Shown in pieces: positions 50,187 through 60,123 of a stretch of DNA of 64,000 nt. The translations under genes and the position numbers were made by a program. Source of the DNA: Autumnicola lenta. Lineage in GTDB: Bacteria > Bacteroidota > Bacteroidia > Flavobacteriales > Flavobacteriaceae. Each line of letters begins with the position of its first letter. Within the stretch, counting starts at the first letter, position 1. Under the pieces are notes generated by a model. It ran no database searches. It had not been told where the DNA came from and saw only the letters and a program-made list of their open reading frames with translations. The stretch spans positions 124,001-188,000 of the forward strand of contig NZ_JAVRHO010000004.1 in NCBI RefSeq assembly GCF_031846515.1, written 5' to 3'.

Positions 50187-52598
50187 ATGATTACAAATAC
50201 AGAATTGGAGACAAAAGGGAATTTATTTCCCGGCGAAGTTAAAGCATTTGAATTTGACGGGGATTCGATTACTTTTTCAACAGCAAACACTGTCCTGCTT
50301 CGAATTACTGTTTTAAGGGACAGCATCCTACGTTTTAGATATGCTACCGATGGCATTTTTGAGAATGATTTTTCCTATGCTATCGATAAGGACACCATGC
50401 ATGGGTTTAATAAATTTGAAATTCAGGAAGCACCTTCCCTTATCACCATCATTACCAGCAAAATAAAGTGTAAAATTTCTACTACAGATCTTAAAATTGG
50501 CATTTATGACCTTCAGGATAATGTAATAGTAGAAGAGGACCTGGGTTTTCACTGGGAAGAAAGTTTTAAATATGGAGGGAACTTTGTGAAAATGAATAAA
50601 ACTTCAGTAGAAGGAGAGAATTTCTTCGGACTTGGAGATAAACCTACCAATTTTAATCTAAAAGGTCGAAAACTGACCTTATGGAATAAAGACCAGTTTG
50701 CCTTTAATAAAGATCTGGACGAACTTTATAAAGCTGTACCTTTTTACACCGCGCTGCATAGCAATATTGCCTACGGAATATTTTTCGATAACAGTTTTAA
50801 GACTCATTTTGACTTTTGCCAGGACAAAAGGAACGAAGTAAAGTTTTGGGCTGAAGGTGGTGAGATGAACTACTATTTTATTTACGGACCTAAAATAGCA
50901 GAAGTGGTTACCTCTTATACCAATCTTACAGGAACTCCAGATCTACCACCACTTTGGGCTTTGGGTTATCACCAAAGCAAATGGAGTTATTTCCCGGAAG
51001 AAAGAGTAACTGAACTTGCCGCAAAATTCAGGGAACTGGATTTTCCCTGTGATGCCATCCACCTGGATATCGATTATATGGAGGATTTTAAATGTTTTAC
51101 CTGGAATAACAAATATTTTCCCGATCCTAAATTAATGGTGGAGAAACTGGAGGAAGAAGGTTTTAAAACAGTAGTAATTATAGATCCCGGAATTAAAATA
51201 GATGCCGATTACAAGATTTTTAAAGAGGCCCTGGACAACAATTATTTTTGCAGAAGAGCTGATGGCCCCTTTATGCGCGGAAAAGTTTGGCCGGGAGAAT
51301 GTTATTTTCCGGATTTCACAAACCCGAAAGTCAGGGAATGGTGGGCCGGATTATTTAAGGAACTTGTAGGGGAAATTGGTGTAAAAGGAGTCTGGAACGA
51401 CATGAATGAACCTGCAGTAATGGAGGTACCCGGAAAAACCTTTCCTACAGACGTGAGACATAATTACGATGGTAATGACTGCAGCCACAGGAAAGCCCAT
51501 AACATCTACGGAATGCAGATGGCGCGTGCAACCCACGACGGAGTACGAAAATATTCTTTCCCAAAAAGGCCTTTTACAATGACCCGCGCAAATTTCGCCG
51601 GCGGGCAGCGTTATTGTGCTACCTGGACAGGAGACAACATTGCAACCTGGGAACATTTATGGCTTGCCAATACACAGGTGCAGCGATTATGCCTTAGCGG
51701 GATGAGCTTTACTGGAAGCGATATTGGTGGTTTTGCAGAGCAACCTTCAGGTGAGTTATTCACCCGCTGGATTCAGCTTGGGATCTTTCATCCTTTTTGC
51801 CGGGTTCATTCTTCGGGAGATCATGGAAATCAGGAACCATGGTCCTTTGGAGAAGAAGTATTAAATATTACCAGGGAATACGTCAGGTTAAGATATCAGT
51901 TGCTCCCCTACTTATACACTGCATTTTATCAATATACAGAAGAGGGAATTCCAATATTAAAGCCATTAGTATATTTTGATCAGGAAGATGTGCATACCTA
52001 TTACCGATCGGATGAGTTTATATTTGGAAACCAGATACTGGTGTGCCCCATCCAGGATGCGCACGTCCAGGGGCGAAGAGTTTATTTCCCGCGTGGGAAG
52101 TGGTATAACTTCTGGAATGATGAAATAGTAACGGGAGGAAAAGAACACTGGGTAGATGCGCCACTGGAAAAATCTCCTATATTTATTAAGGAAGGTGCTA
52201 TTATTCCAAAATTTCCTGTTCAAAATTATGTAGATGAAATAGAAACTGAAGCACTGTTCCTGGATATTTATTATAAAAACGGAAATGAAACTTCTATTTT
52301 ATATGAGGATGCCCATGACGGTTATGATTATAAAAAGGGAAGATACAGCTTAAAAACTTTCAAATTCCGCGGAAAACCTGGAGAAATAATAATCCAACAG
52401 CATAAAGACGGAAAGTTTTTAACTTCCTATAAACACCTGGAGATTCGCATTCACGGATTACCTTTTGAAATTGAAAAAGCTTATCTGGACAATGAAGAAG
52501 TAAGCCTGGAAACCCTAGATTTTGATCCTACAGTTAATACAATGAAAATTCCTAAGGTGTTCGATTTGATCCAGTTTACTTCAAAAGCTAAATCTTAG
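50187..52598 (+). CDS. Glycoside hydrolase family 31 (alpha-glucosidase-like)
   Basis: 803 residues, no signal peptide. N-terminal beta-sandwich, then 'ENFFGLGDKPTNFNLKGRKLTLWNKD' and the (beta/alpha)8 core with 'PPLWALGYHQSKWSYFPEERVTELAAKFRELDFPCDAIHLDIDYMEDFKCFTWN'. The catalytic nucleophile is in 'GVWNDMNEPAVM' (about residue 405) and the acid/base in 'ATWTGDNIATWEHL' (about residue 482). 'GMSFTGSDIGGF' and 'HSSGDHGNQEPWSF' support the family. It releases alpha-linked glucose or xylose from oligosaccharides in the cytoplasm. Divergent from the M1 peptidase. Confidence 0.95.
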   Translation: MITNTELETKGNLFPGEVKAFEFDGDSITFSTANTVLLRITVLRDSILRFRYATDGIFENDFSYAIDKDTMHGFNKFEIQEAPSLITIITSKIKCKISTTDLKIGIYDLQDNVIVEEDLGFHWEESFKYGGNFVKMNKTSVEGENFFGLGDKPTNFNLKGRKLTLWNKDQFAFNKDLDELYKAVPFYTALHSNIAYGIFFDNSFKTHFDFCQDKRNEVKFWAEGGEMNYYFIYGPKIAEVVTSYTNLTGTPDLPPLWALGYHQSKWSYFPEERVTELAAKFRELDFPCDAIHLDIDYMEDFKCFTWNNKYFPDPKLMVEKLEEEGFKTVVIIDPGIKIDADYKIFKEALDNNYFCRRADGPFMRGKVWPGECYFPDFTNPKVREWWAGLFKELVGEIGVKGVWNDMNEPAVMEVPGKTFPTDVRHNYDGNDCSHRKAHNIYGMQMARATHDGVRKYSFPKRPFTMTRANFAGGQRYCATWTGDNIATWEHLWLANTQVQRLCLSGMSFTGSDIGGFAEQPSGELFTRWIQLGIFHPFCRVHSSGDHGNQEPWSFGEEVLNITREYVRLRYQLLPYLYTAFYQYTEEGIPILKPLVYFDQEDVHTYYRSDEFIFGNQILVCPIQDAHVQGRRVYFPRGKWYNFWNDEIVTGGKEHWVDAPLEKSPIFIKEGAIIPKFPVQNYVDEIETEALFLDIYYKNGNETSILYEDAHDGYDYKKGRYSLKTFKFRGKPGEIIIQQHKDGKFLTSYKHLEIRIHGLPFEIEKAYLDNEEVSLETLDFDPTVNTMKIPKVFDLIQFTSKAKS

Positions 52599-52622
52599 AT
52601 TCGGCAGATGAACCTGTCTAAT

Positions 52623-52650
52623 GGCACGAAAATGGCAATTTTCAGCACTG
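52623..52650. repeat. Dispersed hairpin motif, copy 7 (GGCA orientation)
   Basis: GAAAAT, GGCA, ATTTTC with flanks GGCAC and AGCACT, 25 bp after the GH31 stop codon, before a convergent gene. Confidence 0.7.
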
Positions 52651-52663
52651 CACTGTAAGTCAG

Positions 52664-53296
52664 TTAAAATTCCAGATTTTCAATTTCTACATTTGCCATT
52701 CCCTCGATGTCTACTTTTACCAGAAGATGCTTTTCCTGTGGTATTATTTCCCTGACTCTTATGTTTTCCAGGTCACCAAAGACAAAAATTCCTTTCTTTG
52801 GTTCTATTTTGTCCTGCAATTTATCATTTATGTTTTCCAGCTGCTTCCGGATAAGTGGAAGCAATTCGAATCTCATCTTTTCCTTTAATTTGTTATACAT
52901 AAAGATATTCGCCACGCTTTCCAGAAAATTGTTCAGGAGCCAGTTGCCTGTATTGCCATCTAGATTATAATCCCGAATAGTAACCACCTGCTCTTCTTCA
53001 TTAAAATCTATAGCAAGTTTCACCAGTAACCGGCCTTCTTTATTCCTAAAAAGAGATGTTAAAGCCCGAAGCTTCAGCTCCAGCACCAGGTCGTATTCTT
53101 CTTCAAGGCTTCTTTCCATAGCAACATCCATGATTTCTGCATAGGTGGAAATTTTACCATCGTTCTCTTTTTTTATTTTTTCACCAATCAATTTCTTCCG
53201 CAGCAATTCTTCCAAGGCTGAATACTTTGCACGCACCGGTAAAGCTATTACTACTTTCCCCTGCGGAAAATTTTTAATATTCTCGTTCTTGTCCAT
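52664..53296 (-). CDS. DUF4403-like protein (tentative)
   Basis: 210 residues, no signal peptide. Reads as a lipid-binding or TULIP-like beta-alpha domain: 'GKVVIALPVRAKYSALEELLRKKLIGEKI', 'VIRDYNLDGNTGNWLLNNFLESVANIFMYNKLKEKMRFELLPLIRKQLENINDKLQDKI', ending 'VKVDIEGMANVEIENLEF'. The pattern resembles half of DUF4403, which is normally longer and exported, so this may be a short relative. It is followed 26 bp downstream by nothing and starts 107 bp from the LLM gene. Confidence 0.55.
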   Translation of the reverse strand: MDKNENIKNFPQGKVVIALPVRAKYSALEELLRKKLIGEKIKKENDGKISTYAEIMDVAMERSLEEEYDLVLELKLRALTSLFRNKEGRLLVKLAIDFNEEEQVVTIRDYNLDGNTGNWLLNNFLESVANIFMYNKLKEKMRFELLPLIRKQLENINDKLQDKIEPKKGIFVFGDLENIRVREIIPQEKHLLVKVDIEGMANVEIENLEF

Positions 53297-53403
53297 AAGA
53301 TTCTTTCCTACTAAATTACGTTTTCTTTTCTAAAAAATCCAGCAGCGTCATTTGCCAGTATTCAGAAGCATGAGCTTTTATTGAATAAAAAGAAGGTCTA
53401 CGC

Positions 53404-54411
53404 TTATATTTCCTTCATAATTTCGGAAAAAATCCTGTAAGAATTTACCCGATCCTCGTGATGATAAATATGTGAGGCAACCATTAATTCATTCACTCCG
53501 GTTTGCTCAAGAAAATTCTGAGTTTGCTGCTTCACAGTATCCTTACTACCTACAAAAGCATATTTTAACATTCTTTGAAAGGCAGGATTTTGCGAAAGCT
53601 CCTTTAGTTCGGGTGTTAGTTCTATGGGCTCCTGAATATAATCGATATTGCCGGTCATGACTCCAATCATCATGCGGAGCATAGAAGTAGAAATCCGCTC
53701 TGCATCCTTATCTGTATCGGCTGCGATTACATTTATACAGGCAATGGTATAAGGTTCCTGTAAATGTTCTGAAGGTTCAAAGTTGTTATAGTAAATATTT
53801 AAGGCTTCAAAAAGATGTGTAGGCGCAAAATGGCTTGCAAAAGCATACGGCAAACCTTTTTTTGCCGCAAGATGGGCGCTGTCTGTACTTGAGCCCAGGA
53901 TATAAATAGGAACATCCACACCTTCGGCCACTGTTGCACGCACTTTATAATCCCTGTTTTCCGGAGAGAAATATTGTTGTATTTCGCCAATTTCTTCCGG
54001 AAATTTATATACCGCATGCATCCTGTTTGCGCGAATTGCCTGCGCTGTGACCTGATCTGTTCCCGGAGCCCTCCCTAAACCCATATCGATACGATTAGGA
54101 TACAGGGAACCCAAGGTCCCAAATTGTTCTGAAACAATGAGCGGGGAATGGTTTGGCAGCATGATCCCGCCAGAACCAACCCTAATCTTCTTTGTCCCGC
54201 CGGCAATGTGACCAATTAGAACCGCCGTAGCCGAACTCGCAATACTTATCATGTTGTGGTGCTCTGCAAGCCAGAATCTGTGATAACCAAAATCTTCGGC
54301 TTTTTGTGCAAGATCCAGAGCTTTCTTAAAAGTCTCCCCTGGAGTAGAGTTGTTTGCGACGCTTGCCAGCTCTAGTATAGAATAAGGAGTTGTTTTATTT
54401 TTCCTGTTCAT
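53404..54411 (-). CDS. LLM class flavin-dependent oxidoreductase
   Basis: 335 residues, luciferase-like (bacterial luciferase TIM-barrel) monooxygenase: 'GYHRFWLAEHHNMISIASSATAVLIGHIAGGTKKIRVGSGGIMLPNHSPLIVSEQFGTLGSLYPNRIDMGLGRAPGTDQVTAQAIR' is the conserved first half. Also present are 'ILGSSTDSAHLAAKKGLPYAFASHF' and the C-terminal 'ASHIYHHEDRVNSYRIFSEIM'. Flavin is FMN. Substrate not readable; such proteins are often annotated 'MsnO8 family'. Divergent from the GT9 gene. Confidence 0.92.
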   Translation of the reverse strand: MNRKNKTTPYSILELASVANNSTPGETFKKALDLAQKAEDFGYHRFWLAEHHNMISIASSATAVLIGHIAGGTKKIRVGSGGIMLPNHSPLIVSEQFGTLGSLYPNRIDMGLGRAPGTDQVTAQAIRANRMHAVYKFPEEIGEIQQYFSPENRDYKVRATVAEGVDVPIYILGSSTDSAHLAAKKGLPYAFASHFAPTHLFEALNIYYNNFEPSEHLQEPYTIACINVIAADTDKDAERISTSMLRMMIGVMTGNIDYIQEPIELTPELKELSQNPAFQRMLKYAFVGSKDTVKQQTQNFLEQTGVNELMVASHIYHHEDRVNSYRIFSEIMKEI

Positions 54412-54616
54412 TATAAATGTTTCTTTTTCTTTTTCTGCCGAAAAAATAGCTTTATTCCGACTTAAATTTTCTTTTTTTCGTAACGCTTCAATTTAAGGAA
54501 CATTAGAGGAAAACCACAGCATTTCAGAGAATTTTAGTATTGAATTGTGGCAGAAATTAGCACCGAAATATTTTACCGGACAATCTGCTCTATTTTACAA
54601 AAAAGATTTGCGGAAT

Positions 54617-54662
54617 CCTGCCAACAACTCTTTGAAAATTCCAGGCGCAAAAAGTTGGCAGG
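54617..54662. other. Perfect inverted repeat in the LLM-GT9 divergent gap
   Basis: CCTGCCAAC (54617-54625) and GTTGGCAGG (54654-54662) pair over 9 bp around a 28-base loop, 117 bp upstream of the GT9 gene. It is not followed by a T-run on either strand, so it is more likely regulatory or a mobile-element scar than a terminator. Nothing else is visible in the 367-bp gap. Confidence 0.6.
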
Positions 54663-54778
54663 CAAAGGAATTCATATTTAAAAGATCCTGAAAACTTAAA
54701 ATTTCTAGTTATGTTTGGTCTTACAAGGTATTGCCAGATATGTACCAATAAACTATAAGCTCCTGAGGAGTTGAAAAT

Positions 54779-55822
54779 ATGAGTAGCCTCAAAAAGATAA
54801 ATTTTCTGCGAAAAAAAATCACCCGTTCCTTAACGAGAAACGTGGGAAAATCCCAACTTCAGGAGAAAATTGATCTGAATAACGTAGAAATTAAAAGAAT
54901 TCTCATTTCTCGTCCTAATCATCGTTTAGGAAATCTTTTATTAATCACGCCACTAATCCAGGAACTAACAGAAACATTTCCGCAATGCCAAATCGATCTA
55001 TTTATAAAAGGCAATCTGGGGCCGGTGCTATTCAAAAATTATTCAAAGGTCAATCACATCATTGCACTTCCGAGAAAGCCCCTAAAGCAATTATTTCAGT
55101 ATCAACGGGCGTGGTTGTCATTGAAAACCCGGACTTATGATTTGGTAATAAACGGTGATAAAATATCATCTTCAGGAAGATTATCTGTTCAACTGGCCAG
55201 GTCCAGGTACAAACTTTTTGGAGACGAAAGTCCGGATTTGGAATTACATTCTGAAAAAAACCAGCACATGGCGAAAGCCCCTATTCTTAATTTCAGAAGT
55301 TTTGTTACTTACAAAAATTCCAAATCCACTGATGAACCTGCCCCCCGGCTTGACCTTAAATTAAGCCCGGCAGAAATTTTGAAAGGCAGGAAAAAATTAA
55401 AAGAGCTTGTACAGAATGAAGCAAAAACGATCTGTTTATTCACCTTTGCGACCGGAGAAAAATGCCTTTCCAAAGAATGGTGGCTGAATTTTTATGAAAG
55501 GCTGAGGGAGGAATTTCCGGAATATAATATCGTGGAAGTTTTACCCATGGAGAACGTTTCCCAAATATCTTTTAAAGCACCAACTTTTTACAGCAGGAAT
55601 TTGCGCGAGATAGGATCTTTAATTAAAAGTACGCAGATTTTTATTGGTGCCGACAGTGGTATTATGCATTTGGCAAGCGCGGCACAAGCGCCTACAATTG
55701 GGTTGTTTTCTATTTCTAATGAAAAAAGGTATTATCCTTATGGTAATGGAAGCGTCTCCTTCAACACCCAGAAATGCAGCCAGGACGAACTCATTGCAGT
55801 AACAAAAAGAATTTTAAAGTAA
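54779..55822 (+). CDS. Family 9 glycosyltransferase (heptosyltransferase-like)
   Basis: 347 residues, GT-B fold. 'RILISRPNHRLGNLLLITPLIQELTETFPQCQIDLFIKGNLGPVLF' is the N-terminal GT9 signature and 'STQIFIGADSGIMHLASAAQAPTIGLFSISNEKRYYPYG' the C-terminal nucleotide-sugar site. It likely adds heptose or a related sugar to the lipopolysaccharide core. Monocistronic. Confidence 0.92.
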   Translation: MSSLKKINFLRKKITRSLTRNVGKSQLQEKIDLNNVEIKRILISRPNHRLGNLLLITPLIQELTETFPQCQIDLFIKGNLGPVLFKNYSKVNHIIALPRKPLKQLFQYQRAWLSLKTRTYDLVINGDKISSSGRLSVQLARSRYKLFGDESPDLELHSEKNQHMAKAPILNFRSFVTYKNSKSTDEPAPRLDLKLSPAEILKGRKKLKELVQNEAKTICLFTFATGEKCLSKEWWLNFYERLREEFPEYNIVEVLPMENVSQISFKAPTFYSRNLREIGSLIKSTQIFIGADSGIMHLASAAQAPTIGLFSISNEKRYYPYGNGSVSFNTQKCSQDELIAVTKRILK

Positions 55823-56414
55823 AGGAGTTGATTATCTGCAACTCAAGAAGTATTAAAAACAACAGCATGATCTTCAGTAGCATTTAAAAATTTCAATTCT
55901 TGTTTATATTAAAAGAAGTAAACTCTCTAAATGTAAAAAAGCCTCTTTCCAATCTAATGGAAAAAAGCTTCTCACTGGAAAATGCTGAGGTAATCAACAT
56001 TCTACCACTTCACCCCGATCTCCGGGACAAACAACACATCTTTATATTACTAAATTATTCCCACAATAAAAATTTATGATTTTAGGACCAGTCGGAATAC
56101 AAGCCAATCGCTGATAATTATAGTAACCTGAATTCATAACATTCTTTAAACCTCGCTTTAGAATATATCTAATGCAATATCTTTGGAATTTAATAACTTA
56201 ATGAACTTATCAAAAAGTGAAAACAAATATACAATAGCTGTTTTTATTAAACAAAATTTTAAATTGCCACGTCCCTGGGCTTAAGCATTAGTTAAAGCAA
56301 ATGTTCATTTAAAAAACCTGATGTATCACTGAAATGAGCCTTATTTCTCCCGAAGCGACCTGGGCTCAAACCATGTTTTCTGCGGCGGAAGGAATAGAAC
56401 CGCTCATTACCCAC
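55823..56414. other. 592-bp gap without a supported gene
   Basis: AT-rich. AAAAAGCCTCTTTCC (55937-55951) and GGAAAAAAGCTTCT (55960-55973) make a weak hairpin that could end GT9 transcription. TGAGCC (56335-56340) and GGCTCA (56363-56368) form a short stem near the 3' end of the AI-2E gene. A 36-codon frame at 56334-56444 has no supporting features. Confidence 0.5.
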
Positions 56415-57452
56415 TTACTGATCTTTACGTTCCTCCAGGTATAAATCCTGAACCAGGACTATTACGATTACAGTGATTGGCGTGGCCAGAATTAGACCCC
56501 ATCCCCCGGTAAGTGCACCCATAAAAAGCTGCGAGATAAGGATAAGTGCAGGAGGCATTTCAATCATTTTCTTTTGAACCATAGGAGTAATAAAATTGCT
56601 TTCTAAAAACTGAACAAGAACATAGATTCCTAAAATAATGAGCGCAGTTCTTGGCCCATGCAAGAGACCAATTAGAATGGCAGGAATTAAAGCAATTAAA
56701 GGTCCAAAGTTGGGAATAAAACTAAGAAGGCCGGCCAAAAGAGATAGCACCAACCATAATTCAATTCCCAGTATAGAGAGTCCTATTGCGGTGAAAGCAA
56801 AAACTACAAACATCGATATCAATTTCCCCTTAAGCCAGTTCCGCAACTGTTTTTTAAGATGATTTAGGACATTTTGAACCTTCTTACGTTTCCTTGGAGG
56901 GAAAAGCACCACAGCACCATGCGCATAAAGATCAGGAGAAACGGTAAAGAAAATTCCAATAAAAAGCACCACATAAATATCACCAAATACACCAAAAGTA
57001 GATTGAAAAAACCTTCCTCCAAATGCCTCTGCTTTTTTAATGGATTCTTCTGAAGTAAGTCTTTCCACAACCTCCTCTCCTACTCTGCTATTATTGAGTT
57101 GTTCTTTCAGATTCTGGACAGTTGATGGAATAGTCTCACTTAGCACAGAAATCTGCGCTTGAATTTTAGCACCTATGAGCCAAAAGAACAAAATTATAAT
57201 TATGAAGGTCGAAATTATGGAAATAGTTTTACACAGCCATCTCTTCCATCCGGTCTTCCTTTCCAGCAGAGAACTTAGACCAGTAAAAAAAATGGCAATG
57301 AGAGATCCTGCAAAGATTAACAAAAGAGCATTTGCAGCCTCAATAATCAATAAAATCAGCAGAATCGTAAAGGTTAAAATCCCAACAACAGTCCAGACCT
57401 TTTTCCGAAAAGAAAAACCTTCTTCTTGAGTACTAGGAGAATTTCTCTGCAT
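56415..57452 (-). CDS. AI-2E transporter family (TqsA/YdiK-like) membrane protein
   Basis: 345 residues, 7-8 helices. 'VWTVVGILTFTILLILLIIEAANALLLIFAGSLIAIFFTGLSSLLERKTGWKRWLC' at the start; 'LIALIPAILIGLLHGPRTALIILGIYVLVQFLESNFITPMVQKKMIEMPPALILISQLFMGALTGGWGLILATPITVIVIVLVQDLYLEER' is the typical C-terminal block. The family includes autoinducer exporters and Na+/H+ antiporter-like proteins; no specific substrate can be named here. Single gene, divergent from the quinoprotein gene. Confidence 0.92.
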   Translation of the reverse strand: MQRNSPSTQEEGFSFRKKVWTVVGILTFTILLILLIIEAANALLLIFAGSLIAIFFTGLSSLLERKTGWKRWLCKTISIISTFIIIILFFWLIGAKIQAQISVLSETIPSTVQNLKEQLNNSRVGEEVVERLTSEESIKKAEAFGGRFFQSTFGVFGDIYVVLFIGIFFTVSPDLYAHGAVVLFPPRKRKKVQNVLNHLKKQLRNWLKGKLISMFVVFAFTAIGLSILGIELWLVLSLLAGLLSFIPNFGPLIALIPAILIGLLHGPRTALIILGIYVLVQFLESNFITPMVQKKMIEMPPALILISQLFMGALTGGWGLILATPITVIVIVLVQDLYLEERKDQ

Positions 57453-57691
57453 TTTTTATATAATTTTCTATAAATCCTGAACTACTAATTTCTTACCTTT
57501 TTCTTTATAAAACCTTATATTCTAGTTCTTTCTTAGACTAAATTTTAAGATGTATATATTTATGTACAGACATTCTGGACTTTCAACTTGTCCAATAGTT
57601 TTTTTGCGTTTGAACGTTCTACAAATTTACCTATTTTTAAACCGGCTCTTCATGTTCCTAAAAAGTAATCTAATGTTAACCTTTTATCATA

Positions 57692-59872
57692 ATGGAATTC
57701 TGTTCTATAAATCATCTTAAATTTTTTTATGTAGCCGTGTTTCTGAGTTCATTTTTAGTCGCGTGTAATTCTAAAGAAGATGTTGAAACTGTCAGCTTTG
57801 AAGGTGCTGGTAATGAATGGGCTCACTATCAGGGTGGCCCCGGGCGCAATCAATACTCCAAATTAAAACAAATAAATCCATCTAACGTAGACCAACTGGA
57901 ACTTGCGTGGCAGTTTCACACTCAGGATACAGGACAGGTACAAACAAATCCACTAATGGTAAATGGAATGGTCTACGGCATGACTGCCACCACCCAGCCC
58001 TTTGCTGTAGATGCTGAAACTGGAGAACTCATCTGGAGAAAAGAATCTGATGGCATGGATTCTTACAGTACCAGCCGCGGAATTTCCTATTGGGAGGATG
58101 GTGATGATAAAAGAATCCTGTACACCAGCGGATCCTGGCTATATGCAGTAGAGGCGGCTACAGGAAAACCAATCGAAGGCTTTGGCAAGAATGGACGTGT
58201 GAGTTTAAAAACAGGTCTGGAAGCGGTATCCCAGGATAGGATGGTGATCTCTAATACTCCAGGTACGGTTTATAAGGAAATTATTGTAATGCCAATAAGG
58301 GTTTCTGAAGGTGCAGATGCTGCGCTGGGGCTTATCCAGGCCTTTAATATTAGAACCGGGGAACTGGAGTGGGTATTTAACACAATTCCTACTTCCGGAG
58401 AATTCGGCCATGAAACCTGGCCTTCTGATGTTCGAAAAAACAAACTGATAGGAGGAGCTAATAACTGGGCGGGAATGTCGGTAGACATCGAACGTGGAAT
58501 TATCTATGCTCCTACAGGTTCGGCTGCCTTTGATTTCTATGGAGGGAACCGGAAGGGCGAAAATCTTTTTGCCAACAGTCTCATAGCGCTCAATGCCGAA
58601 ACCGGGGAACGCCTCTGGCACTTTCAATTTGTGCATCACGATATTCTGGACAGAGATCTTCCTGCGCCTCCAAACCTGCTTACGGTAACCCACCACGGAA
58701 AAAGAATAGACGCAGTGGCACAAACAACTAAACAAGGTCTGGTCTTCGTTTTTGATCGGGAAACAGGAGAGCCTTTATTCCCCATTGAGGAGCGACCGGT
58801 CCCTACTTCTGATATCCCCGGCGAAGTTGCCTGGCCAACACAGCCATTTCCTACCAAACCAGCGCCTTATGCAAGACAAGAATTTACTGAAAATGACATT
58901 AGTCCAATTGCCTCTAACCGGGAGGAGCTAATAGAAACCTTCAGAAATAGTCGCTCTGAAGGTCCTTTTACTCCATTAAGCGAACGCGGAACCATAATCT
59001 ATCCGGGACTTGATGGGGGTGCCGAATGGGGAGGTGCCGCAGCCGACCCGGAAGGAATTCTATATGTGAACAGCAATGAAATGGCGTGGCGTATCTCCCT
59101 GAACCCTACGATTACTAAAGAGGAACTGGCAGAACAATCTTTTGGCCAACGGTTGTATACGATGAATTGTGCTATGTGCCACGGCAATGACCGTACAGGC
59201 AGTCCTTCCAGCGGATTCCCTTCCCTTGTGAATATTGAATCTCGACGGGATAAGAAACAAATCAGGAATATTATTGAACACGGCCAGGGCATGATGCCTG
59301 CTTTTAATAAATTTTCCGAACAAGAAATGAAGGCACTTCTAGCCTATGTAAACCAGGAGGAGATTGCAGAAGAAATATCTAAAGAGCCGGGAATGGGAAA
59401 ATCTAAAGAAAATAATCAGATTCCTTACCAGATATCAGGCTACAACAAGTTTCTTGACGCCGATGGCTATCCAGCGGTGCGACCACCCTGGGGCACCTTA
59501 AATGCTATAGATCTAAATACCGGGGAGTATCTGTGGCAGGTAACCTATGGAGAACATAAGGAATTGCAGGAAAAGGGAATCCCCCAAACAGGAGCCGAAA
59601 GCTATGGTGGACCCGTGGTAACTGCCAGCGGACTACTTTTTATTGCAGGCACCAAAGATGAAAAGTTTAGAGCTTATAATAAAAACACCGGAGAACTGCT
59701 TTGGGAAACTAAGCTTCCATCAGCGGCTTTTTCCACACCCAGCATCTATGAAGTAAATGGAAAACAATATATTGTATTGGCTTGTGGAGGCACTAAATTA
59801 GGAGCGCCCGGTGGTGATAGTTATGTAGCCTTTGCACTGCCAGAAAATCTTATTTCCAGAAAAGGAATTTGA
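57692..59872 (+). CDS. Lipoprotein PQQ-binding-like quinoprotein dehydrogenase with cytochrome c domain
   Basis: 726 residues. Lipobox 'YVAVFLSSFLVAC'. Eight-bladed beta-propeller pieces: 'EWAHYQGGPGRNQYSKLKQINPSNVDQLELAWQFH', 'PFAVDAETGELIWRKESDGMDSYSTSRGISYW', 'NVFVFDRETGEPLFPIEE'-like 'LVFVFDRETGEPLF' and C-terminal 'GYPAVRPPWGTLNAIDLNTGEYLWQVTYGEHKEL', 'GGPVVTASGLLFIAGT'. A c-type heme motif 'CAMCHG' (about residue 494-499, Met in 'HGQGMMPAF') is inserted between blades, as in glucose or alcohol dehydrogenases of the sugar dehydrogenase group (DUF/PQQ-GDH-like). It probably oxidises a sugar or alcohol in the periplasm and passes electrons to the respiratory chain. No PQQ synthesis genes are in the window. 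Confidence 0.92.
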   Translation: MEFCSINHLKFFYVAVFLSSFLVACNSKEDVETVSFEGAGNEWAHYQGGPGRNQYSKLKQINPSNVDQLELAWQFHTQDTGQVQTNPLMVNGMVYGMTATTQPFAVDAETGELIWRKESDGMDSYSTSRGISYWEDGDDKRILYTSGSWLYAVEAATGKPIEGFGKNGRVSLKTGLEAVSQDRMVISNTPGTVYKEIIVMPIRVSEGADAALGLIQAFNIRTGELEWVFNTIPTSGEFGHETWPSDVRKNKLIGGANNWAGMSVDIERGIIYAPTGSAAFDFYGGNRKGENLFANSLIALNAETGERLWHFQFVHHDILDRDLPAPPNLLTVTHHGKRIDAVAQTTKQGLVFVFDRETGEPLFPIEERPVPTSDIPGEVAWPTQPFPTKPAPYARQEFTENDISPIASNREELIETFRNSRSEGPFTPLSERGTIIYPGLDGGAEWGGAAADPEGILYVNSNEMAWRISLNPTITKEELAEQSFGQRLYTMNCAMCHGNDRTGSPSSGFPSLVNIESRRDKKQIRNIIEHGQGMMPAFNKFSEQEMKALLAYVNQEEIAEEISKEPGMGKSKENNQIPYQISGYNKFLDADGYPAVRPPWGTLNAIDLNTGEYLWQVTYGEHKELQEKGIPQTGAESYGGPVVTASGLLFIAGTKDEKFRAYNKNTGELLWETKLPSAAFSTPSIYEVNGKQYIVLACGGTKLGAPGGDSYVAFALPENLISRKGI

Positions 59873-60123
59873 ATGCTCCGAATAAAAATATTGATGTAAA
59901 GAGTGGCAATTGTTACAATCACTCTAAATTCATTTTAGTCTTTTCTCTTTTAAGAAAATGAAACGTTCACTTCTCAAGAGGCTGGTAGATTAAATATTGG
60001 ACAGTGGATTAATTATAATTTCTCAGGGTGACGATTTGACCATAATTACGATTTTCTGAACAGCCCGGCCAGCTTGTAGATTTTTTTAGACAAAGAATAA
60101 CGCATAATTAAAGAATTCAAAAA

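Noticed and set aside
56334..56444. Short plus-strand frame of 36 codons overlapping the 3' end of the AI-2E gene
   Set aside because: Length, overlap with a conserved gene end and lack of any recognisable motif argue against a gene.
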